63,342 nt of DNA from the NCBI GenBank assembly GCA_963660615.1, contig CAVKYE010000007.1, positions 1 to 63,342 on the forward strand, in the 5' to 3' direction. The DNA comes from Coprosoma sp963660615. Lineage in GTDB: Bacteria > Bacillota_I > Bacilli_A > RF39 > UBA660. Position 1 is the first letter of the stretch, and the number at the start of each line of letters is the position of its first letter. The notes under the pieces are model-generated. The model worked only from the letters and a program-made list of their open reading frames with translations, ran no database searches and was not told where the DNA came from. Both the position numbers and the translations under genes were made by a program. Shown in pieces: positions 17,860 to 24,395 of the stretch.

Positions 17860-18398
17860 TAACGTATCATTTTCTTTTCATATACGCTTGGTTTTACATT
17901 GAATTCACCATGAATGTTTTCTTCATTTTCTATGGCTAGGTCTATTGCTTGTTGTATAATGTCAAAGGTATCGGGATTAAAGTTTTTGATATCTTTTTCA
18001 CGAGCTTTTACTAATATATCTTTTGCAGTTATGCCATTTTCTTTATATTTTGGTTGTTTTTCTAAGTCTAGTGCTGCTTGGTAAAGTTCTATGGCTCTTT
18101 TTTGTTTTTTTGCTTCATTTAGTAGTTTTTCTCTTTCTTTGGCTTTTTTTTCTATAGCTTTTTTCCTTTTTTCATCCTCTAATTTCATTACTTCTTCTAG
18201 GGTTAGAGGTCTATTTTTTCTAGCGGCAATACTATATCCAATTGTTTCTTCTACGTTTTTTATTTCTGGAAATTTTTGTTTTTTTTCTTGGAATGCTTTT
18301 TTTAGTTCACTTTCTATGTTTCCTTGTTTTTGTTTGTGTTCTTTTGAGAATGCATCTTTTAATGCATCTTCTATTTTTGTTATATCTTGTTTGTTCAT
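17859..18398 (-). CDS. Helical, highly charged protein of unknown function
   Basis: 179 residues, Lys/Glu-rich. The middle (about 72-100, KLEDEKRKKAIEKKAKEREK) is a long single helix or coiled coil. No signal peptide or membrane segment, so probably cytoplasmic. The motif ETIGYSIAARKNRPLTLEEVMKLE is the only stretch with sequence complexity. I do not recognise a family. Site AGGAAG before the ATG. Confidence 0.7.
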   Translation of the reverse strand: MNKQDITKIEDALKDAFSKEHKQKQGNIESELKKAFQEKKQKFPEIKNVEETIGYSIAARKNRPLTLEEVMKLEDEKRKKAIEKKAKEREKLLNEAKKQKRAIELYQAALDLEKQPKYKENGITAKDILVKAREKDIKNFNPDTFDIIQQAIDLAIENEENIHGEFNVKPSVYEKKMIR

Positions 18399-18471
18399 TT
18401 TATCTTCCTTCCTTTTTTTGTACCAATATTATATCTTTATTTATAAATGTTGTCAAATGGGGTTATTTGTG

Positions 18472-18500
18472 TTGATTTTTGTTTTAAAATATAAGATAAT
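18472..18500 (+). promoter_or_regulatory. gltX promoter
   Basis: TTGATT (18472-18477), 17-bp spacer, GATAAT (18495-18500). Confidence 0.55.
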
Positions 18501-18521
18501 ATATAAAAGGAGGAGATTTTT

Positions 18522-20168
18522 ATGACTGATAGGGAGTATGCGGATTTGCTTTTGCCGGGCGTTATGCATGATTGTGATTATTATGAAAGTTTATATCCTA
18601 GTAGGGATTTAAAGGAGGGTGCTATTGTTACGAGGTATGCACCTAGTCCTACGGGATTTATTCATATAGGGGCTTTGTATTCGGCTTTTATTGGTAGTAA
18701 GATGGCTAGGCAAACTGGCGGTGTTTTTTATCTTAGGATAGAGGATACTGATCAGAAAAGAAGCATTGAAAATGGTGTAGAGAAAATAGTTACTGATTTG
18801 GAAAATTTTGATATTAAGTTTGATGAAGGTGTTACTTTGGATGGTGAAAAGGGAAGTTATGGCCCTTATACGCAAAGTGAGAGAATGGATATATATAAGG
18901 CTTATGCGAAAAGGCTTATTATGGAAGGAAAAGCTTATCCATGTTTTTGCACGGAAGATGAACTTAGTAAGGATAGAGAGAGTCAAGCTTTAAATAAGGA
19001 AAGAATTGGTTACTATGGTAAATGGGCTAGATGTAGGAATTTGTCTAGAGAGGATGTTTTAAAGAGAATTAAAAATGGTGATAAGTATATTATTAGACTT
19101 AAGTCTAATGGTGATTTTGATAAGAGGTTTACTTTTAAGGATTGTATAAAGGGTAAGTCTTTGATGCCTGAAAATGATATGGATATTCCAATTATTAAAT
19201 CTGATGGACTTCCTACTTATCATTTTGCTCATGTTATTGATGATCATTTGATGCGTACTACTCATGTTATAAGAGGTGAGGAGTGGTATCCTAGTGTTCC
19301 TATTCATACTCAACTTTTTGTTATGCTTGGGTTTAAGGTGCCTAAGTATGCTCATATATCACCTTTAATGATAGAAGATGATGGTGTTAGAAGGAAGATA
19401 AGTAAGAGGAAGGACCCTGAGGCGGCTATTAGTTTTTATCATGAGAGGGGAATTCCTAATAAGGCGGTTATGCTTTATTTGCAGACGCTTGCTAATTCTA
19501 ATTTTGAAATGTGGTTAGAACAAAACAAGGATAAGGATCCAGATTGTTTTGTTATGGATTTTAAGAAGATGTCTACCGGTGGTACGATGTTTGATTATGA
19601 TAAATTAATTAATATATCAAAAAATTATATTAGTAGGTTAAAGGCTAGTGAGGTTTATGATCTTGCTTTGGAGTATGCTAAGATGTATGATGCTGATTTT
19701 GCTTTGCTATTAGAGAAGTATAAGGAGTATACTACTTTGATTTTTAATATTGAAAGGGAACAAAAAAAACCTCGAAAGGATATTGCTTATTTTGGTGATG
19801 TAAAAAATCAAATATGGTATATGTTTGATGAGTTATTTGTACCTAGCAATTATGAATGGCAAAAAGTTATTGATAGGGATGAACAAAAAAATATACTAGA
19901 TACTTATTTAAATGAATATTATGATAGTGAAGATGATAAGAATACATGGTTTAGTAAATTAAAGGATATGGCAGAGAAGTTAGGATATGCTGGTGAGATG
20001 AAGGATTATAAGGCTAATCCCTCAAATTATAAGGGAAATATTACTGATATTACTATGACTCTTAGGGTAGCTTTGACGACTAAGTCTATGACTCCTGATT
20101 TGTATGATATAATGAATTTGCTTGGCCTTGAAAGAATGAAAAAAAGAGTTGAAATGTCTTTACAATAG
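18522..20168 (+). CDS. gltX: Glutamyl-tRNA synthetase
   Basis: 548 residues, class I synthetase charging tRNA-Glu (and probably tRNA-Gln if the organism uses the amidotransferase route; not visible here). RYAPSPTGFIHIGA carries the HIGH motif (48-51), and KISKR (292-296) is the KMSKS motif. An N-terminal extension of about 35 residues and a long anticodon-binding region make it larger than the roughly 480-residue bacterial average, similar to clostridial enzymes. AAAGGAGG site before the ATG. Followed by tRNA-Gly. Confidence 0.95.
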   Translation: MTDREYADLLLPGVMHDCDYYESLYPSRDLKEGAIVTRYAPSPTGFIHIGALYSAFIGSKMARQTGGVFYLRIEDTDQKRSIENGVEKIVTDLENFDIKFDEGVTLDGEKGSYGPYTQSERMDIYKAYAKRLIMEGKAYPCFCTEDELSKDRESQALNKERIGYYGKWARCRNLSREDVLKRIKNGDKYIIRLKSNGDFDKRFTFKDCIKGKSLMPENDMDIPIIKSDGLPTYHFAHVIDDHLMRTTHVIRGEEWYPSVPIHTQLFVMLGFKVPKYAHISPLMIEDDGVRRKISKRKDPEAAISFYHERGIPNKAVMLYLQTLANSNFEMWLEQNKDKDPDCFVMDFKKMSTGGTMFDYDKLINISKNYISRLKASEVYDLALEYAKMYDADFALLLEKYKEYTTLIFNIEREQKKPRKDIAYFGDVKNQIWYMFDELFVPSNYEWQKVIDRDEQKNILDTYLNEYYDSEDDKNTWFSKLKDMAEKLGYAGEMKDYKANPSNYKGNITDITMTLRVALTTKSMTPDLYDIMNLLGLERMKKRVEMSLQ

Positions 20169-20190
20169 TTAAAAAATATTATATAATTAA

Positions 20191-20214
20191 AAAGAACTTG
20201 TTAGTTCTTTATTT
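20191..20214 (+). terminator. Hairpin between gltX and tRNA-Gly
   Basis: AAAGAAC (20191-20197), loop TTGTTA, GTTCTTT (20204-20210), short T tract. A weak terminator or a processing hairpin. Confidence 0.55.
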
Positions 20215-20289
20215 GCAGGTGTAGTACAACGGTTAGTATATGGCCTTGCCAAGGCTAGGATGCCGGTTCGATTCCGGTCACTTGCTCCA
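20215..20289 (+). tRNA. tRNA-Gly (anticodon GCC)
   Basis: Complete cloverleaf. The acceptor arm GCAGGTG pairs with CACTTGC, the anticodon loop TTGCCAA reads GGC/GGT codons, the T arm contains GGTTCGATTCC, and CCA is encoded. The 3' end is used as the attachment site of the element that follows. Confidence 0.96.
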
Positions 20290-20290
20290 T
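20279..20290 (+). repeat. Putative attL (tRNA-Gly 3' end)
   Basis: CACTTGCTCCAT, identical to 22172-22183. Confidence 0.7.
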
Positions 20291-20300
20291 AAGATAAAAT

Positions 20301-20318
20301 CGTCGCACCAATGTGACG
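20301..20318 (+). repeat. Hairpin just inside the element
   Basis: CGTCGCA, loop CCAA, TGTGACG (one G-T pair). Could be a regulatory or recombination hairpin. Confidence 0.45.
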
Positions 20319-20330
20319 TTAATGATTAAG

Positions 20331-20355
20331 TCAACTAGAAATAGTTGATTTTTTT
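20331..20355 (+). terminator. Terminator at the left end of the element
   Basis: TCAACTA, tetraloop GAAA, TAGTTGA (20342-20348), T run. It now ends transcription coming from tRNA-Gly. Confidence 0.85.
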
Positions 20356-20387
20356 GTGCGTTATTGCAAAGAAAGGTGTGATGTGAT

Positions 20388-20900
20388 ATGATTAAAATAA
20401 TTAAGAAGAAAATCAATATGAGTGATGAACTCAAAACCAAAATCGATTGGTCTTGCAAATTTAGTAAGCAGAAATATAAAATCTACGAAGGTTGCTTACG
20501 AATTGTTGAACATACTAATCTAGCGTATGTTGAACCTCATAAGGTTATAATAAATAACCAGTTATACTTGTTCTTTAATGAACAGAAATATTTTTATTTA
20601 GGAAACTTACAACAAATAATTAAAATTCGTGATAATAAAATAAATGAATTAGAATATAAATTAGACTTTGCAAATGACACTATTGATGAGTTAGAAGATA
20701 AAGTTTCAAAACTTGAAGAAATGTTAGAATACTTTAAAAATTTATGGAAAAAATTTATAGAGTTTTTACAAAATAAATTCTTTTCTACTGATAAATATGA
20801 CAATATTATTCAAGATTTGTATAATGAAGATATACTTGATAATGATGACATTGATATAATTCAAAATAATAAAAGTAAAAATGAAGAAATAGAAAGATAA
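20388..20900 (+). CDS. Coiled-coil protein, possible C-terminal remnant of a Mob/Pre relaxase
   Basis: 170 residues. A coiled coil (about 80-120, LDFANDTIDELEDKVSKLEE) leads into YFKNLWKKFIEFLQNKFF and an acidic tail with LYNEDILDNDDIDIIQNN. This layout resembles the C-terminal end of plasmid-mobilisation (MobV/Pre) relaxases of Firmicutes. The catalytic N-terminal domain is absent, so if correct this is a leftover tail or a repurposed fragment. The family link is an inference. RBS AAAGGTG. Confidence 0.55.
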   Translation: MIKIIKKKINMSDELKTKIDWSCKFSKQKYKIYEGCLRIVEHTNLAYVEPHKVIINNQLYLFFNEQKYFYLGNLQQIIKIRDNKINELEYKLDFANDTIDELEDKVSKLEEMLEYFKNLWKKFIEFLQNKFFSTDKYDNIIQDLYNEDILDNDDIDIIQNNKSKNEEIER

Positions 20901-21018
20901 GGAATTAATGATATTCTTTTTTATACATTTTTGGTTTAGTTATTCTTTGTTACGGTTAGTATTTGACTTTGACAATAACATAATATATAATATATTGCAA
21001 GAAAGGAAAACTTATTTT

Positions 21019-21330
21019 ATGAAAAGTGAAAGTTTAAAGCAAATATTGGCATTTTTAACACGAATTTTAGAAAAAAATGATTTTAATGAAGATAAAAAAA
21101 TAATTCAATATTTATTTAAGGAATTAGAAAAATTGGAACATCAACTTCCAACGGATAATAAATTGGAAGAACTTCAAAAAATTGTCATTGATTTAGAAAT
21201 CAAATATGATGATTTTAATGATTTAGTATATTATTTTGATCCGTTGTATGTAAAAATTAAAAAAACTATACATGAAGAAAAAGTAAAAGAAATAAGAGAT
21301 GAAAACAAAAGAAAGAGATATGAAAAATAA
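21019..21330 (+). CDS. Small helical protein of the element
   Basis: 103 residues from ATG 21019 with GAAAGG upstream; the open frame extends to 20908 without a ribosome site and with a hydrophobic run unlike the rest. All-helical, acidic, with LeuGlu-rich heptads. Unknown function, cytoplasmic. It overlaps the next gene by 11 bases. Confidence 0.6.
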   Translation: MKSESLKQILAFLTRILEKNDFNEDKKIIQYLFKELEKLEHQLPTDNKLEELQKIVIDLEIKYDDFNDLVYYFDPLYVKIKKTIHEEKVKEIRDENKRKRYEK

Positions 21331-21946
21331 TATGGCATATTTTGATTACGATAAAATTAAAGATATGGAATATGATCCAAATAGAGGTTGTTACGTTGGA
21401 AAAAATGGAGAGGAATTTCATGTCACTCCTTATTCAAATGGAAGTGGGTATAAATATGATTATTATGACAGAAGCCCTTATGGAAATGCACCACATAATT
21501 CGACACATGTAAAATCAGATTTAAATGAAAATTGGAGTAGAACTGATAATAATAGAGATAATGGAACACAAGATAAGAGTTCTGGTTCAGGATGCTATTT
21601 AACAACAGCTTGTATGAATCATATGCAAGATAATTTTGATGATAGTTGCAATGAATTAATGACATTAAGATGGTTTAGAGATAATTTCGTTAATAAGGAA
21701 GATATTAAACATTATTATGTTGTTGCACCTATCATAGTTGATAAAATTAATTCTATTCCAGACAGTAATAAAATTTATAAATGGATTTATGAGCAAGTTG
21801 TTCAACCTTGTGTTGTAGCAATTCAAAACAAAAACTATGAATTTGCATACAATAGATATAAAAATAGTGTTTTAGCATTAGAAGAACAATTTATAAATTG
21901 TGAATTTGAAAATAATAATAGTAAAATCTTAAAAAGAACCAAATAA
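21320..21946 (+). CDS. CFI-box-CTERM domain protein
   Basis: 208 residues from ATG 21320 (site AAAGAGA); ATG 21299 and 21332 are alternatives. A Tyr/Asn/Gly-rich, probably disordered N-terminal half precedes a domain starting GCYLTTACMNHMQDNFDDSC, then LMTLRWFRDNFV and HYYVVAPIIVDKIN. This matches the C(F/Y)I-T-T-A ... D-C-x-E-L ... LRxFRD ... YY-x-x-A-P-x-I pattern of CFI-box-CTERM proteins. The function of that domain is not established. Location in a tRNA-inserted element suggests cargo. Confidence 0.7.
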   Translation: MKNNMAYFDYDKIKDMEYDPNRGCYVGKNGEEFHVTPYSNGSGYKYDYYDRSPYGNAPHNSTHVKSDLNENWSRTDNNRDNGTQDKSSGSGCYLTTACMNHMQDNFDDSCNELMTLRWFRDNFVNKEDIKHYYVVAPIIVDKINSIPDSNKIYKWIYEQVVQPCVVAIQNKNYEFAYNRYKNSVLALEEQFINCEFENNNSKILKRTK

Positions 21947-21970
21947 TCCATAAATACCAATGATTGTGTA

Positions 21971-22038
21971 AGGGATTCTATATATAAATAACATATAACT
22001 ATAATAGTTATGAATTTTATATAGATTCCTGTTTTATT
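21971..22038 (+). terminator. Terminator of the element operon
   Basis: A long imperfect stem, AGGGATTCTATATA (21971-21984) with TATATAGATTCCT (to 22030), encloses a second hairpin AACTA/TAGTT and is followed by GTTTTATTTTTT. Confidence 0.65.
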
Positions 22039-22096
22039 TTTTAATATTAAATTTATTTTATATTTTTTCAAAATACTGTTGCCTATAAAAAGATTA

Positions 22097-22134
22097 ATTG
22101 ATAAAATATTAATAGAAATTGATATTTTATCAAT
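22097..22134. repeat. Perfect 13-bp inverted repeat near attR
   Basis: ATTGATAAAATAT (22097-22109) and ATATTTTATCAAT (22122-22134). The same TTGATAAAATA word recurs in direct orientation near 22345, outside the element. Confidence 0.6.
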
Positions 22135-22171
22135 TTCTCAATAAGTGAGAAAAAGTTTGAAATAACTTAAC

Positions 22172-22183
22172 CACTTGCTCCAT
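22172..22183 (+). repeat. Putative attR
   Basis: CACTTGCTCCAT, exact copy of the tRNA-Gly 3' end at 20279-20290. Confidence 0.7.
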
Positions 22184-22194
22184 TTGATATTTAG

Positions 22195-22218
22195 TCGGAC
22201 TTTTTGGTTCGATTTTTT
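22195..22218 (+). terminator. Probable original terminator of tRNA-Gly
   Basis: TCGGAC (22195-22200), loop TTTTTG, GTTCGA (22207-22212, one G-T pair), six T. It sits 12 bases past attR, as expected for a tRNA terminator displaced by insertion. Confidence 0.65.
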
Positions 22219-22287
22219 AATACAAAAAATTATGGTGTTCAAATTAATTTATGGTATTATTATTTTGTATATAATATTGGTGATAAA

Positions 22288-22347
22288 ATGGAATTTATTG
22301 AAGATGATTACTGTGATTTAAAAAGTATTTTAGCAAAGAATAATTGA
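22288..22347 (+). CDS. Very small ORF (19 residues), doubtful
   Basis: MEFIEDDYCDLKSILAKNN behind GGTGATAAA and a TATAAT-containing upstream region. It could be a short peptide or a fragment left by deletion. Nothing else is seen in 22219-22366. Confidence 0.25.
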   Translation: MEFIEDDYCDLKSILAKNN

Positions 22348-22366
22348 TAAAATACTATTAGATTGG

Positions 22367-22960
22367 TTAGAGTTTAAAAAAGGCAAGTATTATAAAGGCT
22401 ATTCCGCTGAGTGAAGCAAAGTCAAATTTAAAATTGGAAATTATTTTACCAATTATACCTGATAAAATAATTACGATAAAGTTTAATATAAAACAAAATA
22501 TACATAGTATTAATATTGTGTTTGGTGAGGTTTGAAAGGCGAGACCTGATGCGAGTCCGTCGATTGATAAAGCTATGGCTAAAAAGAAGGCTTCTATGTT
22601 GGAAAGCTTTTTTGAAGAGTCTAGATCGGCTTTTGAGTAGTCTAGGTAAATTTCTAGTATTATTCCGCTGAGTGATAGTTTTAATTTTTTCTTTTTTATT
22701 CTTTTTTTTATGAAGTTTTCGAATATTTTATAGAAACCAATTAAAAATAATATTGAAAATGAAATCCATTTTAGGACGCTACTTGGGATAATGGTGGATA
22801 AAAGATTTCCTAATATAAAAGAGATTCCAATTGTGATTGAACATATAAAGCATATTATGGTGTTTGAGGAAATAGGGATTTTGATGTTTGATACACTATA
22901 ACTTAATGATGCCATAAATGTATCTAAGGATAAGGCTAATATTAAAATAAGATAAATCAT
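22367..22960 (-). CDS. ytaF: YtaF-type sporulation membrane protein (MntP-like fold)
   Basis: 197 residues with six predicted membrane helices. Two internal repeats each carry the ALSLDTFMASLSYS / ALSIDGLASGLAF signature of the MntP/YtaF group. B. subtilis YtaF (about 210 residues) is a sporulation membrane protein; MntP relatives export manganese. The spacing of Asp residues is conserved in both halves. GAGG site before ATG. The context of other spore genes favours YtaF over MntP. Confidence 0.85.
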   Translation of the reverse strand: MIYLILILALSLDTFMASLSYSVSNIKIPISSNTIICFICSITIGISFILGNLLSTIIPSSVLKWISFSILFLIGFYKIFENFIKKRIKKKKLKLSLSGIILEIYLDYSKADLDSSKKLSNIEAFFLAIALSIDGLASGLAFQTSPNTILILCIFCFILNFIVIILSGIIGKIISNFKFDFASLSGIAFIILAFFKL

Positions 22961-23051
22961 GTAATACCTCTTTTCTTTGTATTTTATTAAGATATGAGGA
23001 AAGTGTTAATAAATGTGTATAATTTTTTTAAAATTGTTTAATATATAAATG

Positions 23052-23109
23052 TAGGAGTTATAATGCCTCCTATATTTTCCAGCAAGGGTTTATGAAACTC
23101 TTGCTTTTT
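23052..23109 (+). terminator. Two hairpins, the second terminator-like, enclosing a tiny ORF
   Basis: TAGGAG (23052-23057) pairs with CTCCTA (23067-23072). AGCAAG (23081-23086) with inner GTTT pairs with AAAC and CTTGCT (23100-23105), followed by TTTT. A 10-codon frame (ATG 23063, MPPIFSSKGL) with its ribosome site lies across both. No gene upstream on this strand explains it. Confidence 0.5.
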
Positions 23110-23113
23110 GGTA

Positions 23114-23139
23114 AATAAAAAATTACCTTTTCAGGTAAT
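23114..23139 (-). terminator. Terminator of the collagen-like gene
   Basis: ATTACCT (23122-23128), loop TTTC, AGGTAAT (23133-23139). On the minus strand the stem is followed by T6. Confidence 0.85.
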
Positions 23140-23140
23140 A

Positions 23141-23818
23141 TTAAAATAATTTTGTGATAATCATGTATGCATTAATGTCAGGCGAGTAGGTGATGGTAAC
23201 ATCTTTTCTAGATTTTATAAAAAAGCCAATTGAATCATTACTAACGCATTTGATAATAACTGAACCATAAAAGAAAGAATCTGTATTTGCTGTAACATCT
23301 CTGCTTATTTCAGAGCCGTCGACAATTTCGTCATTTTTATCGATGCCAAGAACTAAGGAGGTATCAATGGAAGCCCATCCTGAAAAGAAAAAATCAATTT
23401 TATATATTCCATTGGATTTAATAGTAAAAGATCCTTCTTCTTCAATACCAATGTTCATAGCTTCACCATTTCGGTTTAATGTGACAAAATTAGGGACATT
23501 TTCGGTTAAATTCATAATGGTTCCCACATCATTAAATCTATGAGCGAAGGCAACATTAATAGGTCCAGCGGGACCAGTAGGACCTGTTGGACCAATAAAT
23601 CCTTTTGGAATAACGAAATCTAAAATATGATTATTTCCTTCGTTTGTGTCAATAACTTTCGCCGAATTTCCTGCTTCTGCGGTTACGGTTGAGCGCACAT
23701 AAATTGTGTCGCCGTTTTTACCAGATGGCCCTGTAGGACCTGTTTTTCCTCTTGGGCCTCTTACGCCTATTAAATTATTATTTGCGAAGCAGTTAATATA
23801 TTTATTACATTTTTTCAT
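23141..23818 (-). CDS. Collagen-like exosporium-type protein (BclA-like)
   Basis: 225 residues. Gly-X-Y blocks occur at about 18-38 (GVRGPRGKTGPTGPSGKNG) and again at about 73-86 (GFIGPTGPTGPAGP), separated by a beta-rich linker. The C-terminal 135 residues form a jelly-roll like the BclA/C1q-TNF trimer domain (AFAHRF, GIYKIDFFFSGW, SIGFFIKS). Such proteins make the hair-like nap on spores or decorate the cell surface. No signal peptide, consistent with assembly from the mother cell. RBS AAGGGGG lies in a large hairpin. Confidence 0.85.
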   Translation of the reverse strand: MKKCNKYINCFANNNLIGVRGPRGKTGPTGPSGKNGDTIYVRSTVTAEAGNSAKVIDTNEGNNHILDFVIPKGFIGPTGPTGPAGPINVAFAHRFNDVGTIMNLTENVPNFVTLNRNGEAMNIGIEEEGSFTIKSNGIYKIDFFFSGWASIDTSLVLGIDKNDEIVDGSEISRDVTANTDSFFYGSVIIKCVSNDSIGFFIKSRKDVTITYSPDINAYMIITKLF

Positions 23819-23826
23819 AATAAAAC

Positions 23827-23866
23827 CCCCTTTTTATTATAAGTATATGCTTATAAGTAAAAGGGG
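23827..23866 (-). promoter_or_regulatory. Long hairpin covering the ribosome site of the collagen-like gene
   Basis: On the minus strand CCCCTTTTACTTATAAG, loop CATATA, CTTATAATAAAAAGGGG; 15 of 17 pairs match. The 3' arm contains the Shine-Dalgarno site. A CATATACTTA inside it resembles a sporulation-sigma -10, so it may instead be an operator. Confidence 0.6.
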
Positions 23867-24032
23867 AATAGTTAAAATAGGTGATATATATTTTGTTTAT
23901 TTTATTTATTGGCTATGTGGTATATCAAATAATTGGATGAAGACTGTTTTACGAGGAATATATTCGTGATGGGATTGAAATTAATATATTTTAAATTAAA
24001 ATTGGACAAATTTATTTTTGTTCTTTTTTCTA

Positions 24033-24061
24033 TTGACATTTTTATATAATAGTTATAATAT
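24033..24061 (+). promoter_or_regulatory. arsR-ATPase promoter
   Basis: TTGACA (24033-24038) with TATAAT at 24054 (15-bp spacer) or TAATAT at 24056 (17-bp spacer). Confidence 0.7.
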
Positions 24062-24064
24062 GTT

Positions 24065-24086
24065 TATATGAACATATATTCATATA
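24065..24086 (+). promoter_or_regulatory. Operator for the ArsR-family repressor
   Basis: Perfect 8-bp inverted repeat TATATGAA (24065-24072), CATATA, TTCATATA (24079-24086), of the ATATGAACATAT type known for ArsR/SmtB metal repressors. It lies between the -10 and the ribosome site. Confidence 0.8.
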
Positions 24087-24098
24087 AGGAGGGTAAAG

Positions 24099-24395
24099 AT
24101 GCATAGTAAGGAATTAATAACTGGATTAAGTGAATTTTTCAAAATATTTGCGGATCCTACAAGACTTAGAATATTAGATTTATTGTTAGAGGGGGAAAAA
24201 TGTGTAAAAGAGATATCGGATACTCTTGATGTTAGTCAGTCGGCTATATCACATCAATTAAAAACTTTAAGGAGTTCAAATCTTGTTAAAACAAATAAAC
24301 AGGGTCAAACTGTAAATTATAGTATATCGGATAATCATATAGAAATAATTATGAAATATGGAACAGAACATATAAAGGAGAAAATGTATGAATAA
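24099..24395 (+). CDS. ArsR/SmtB-family metal-responsive repressor
   Basis: 98 residues, winged helix with DPTRLRILDLL and recognition helix VSQSAISHQLKTLRSSNLV. The alpha-3 site is not typical (EKCVKEI rather than ELCVCDL). The last helix keeps D78, H80 and H91, with E94 in place of the second His of the CzrA alpha-5 Zn/Co site. Predicted to release its own operator when Zn or a similar metal rises, inducing the overlapping efflux ATPase (8-base overlap). Confidence 0.9.
   Translation: MHSKELITGLSEFFKIFADPTRLRILDLLLEGEKCVKEISDTLDVSQSAISHQLKTLRSSNLVKTNKQGQTVNYSISDNHIEIIMKYGTEHIKEKMYE

Larger units (their letters stand above)
20279..22183 (+). mobile_element. Small integrated element at the tRNA-Gly 3' end (about 1.9 kb)
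   Basis: The last 12 bases of tRNA-Gly plus one (CACTTGCTCCAT, 20279-20290) are repeated exactly at 22172-22183. Between them lie three ORFs with A-rich, foreign-looking codon use and their own terminators. Right after the second copy there is a terminator hairpin (22195-22218) that probably belonged to the tRNA before insertion. No integrase is present, so this is a non-autonomous or deleted integrative element. The boundaries are inferred from the repeat. Confidence 0.72.

Noticed and set aside
17859..18525. Hydrophobic plus-strand frames opposite the charged protein at 17859-18398
   Set aside because: Phe/Ser/Leu-rich product is the mirror of a Lys/Glu-rich coding region; no start signal.
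20908..21018. Longer start for the second ORF of the tRNA element
   Set aside because: No ribosome site at 20908 and a hydrophobic prefix unlike the rest; ATG 21019 has GAAAGG.
22961..23140. yybP-ykoY manganese riboswitch before ytaF
   Set aside because: The conserved G/C-rich core loops are absent on the minus strand.
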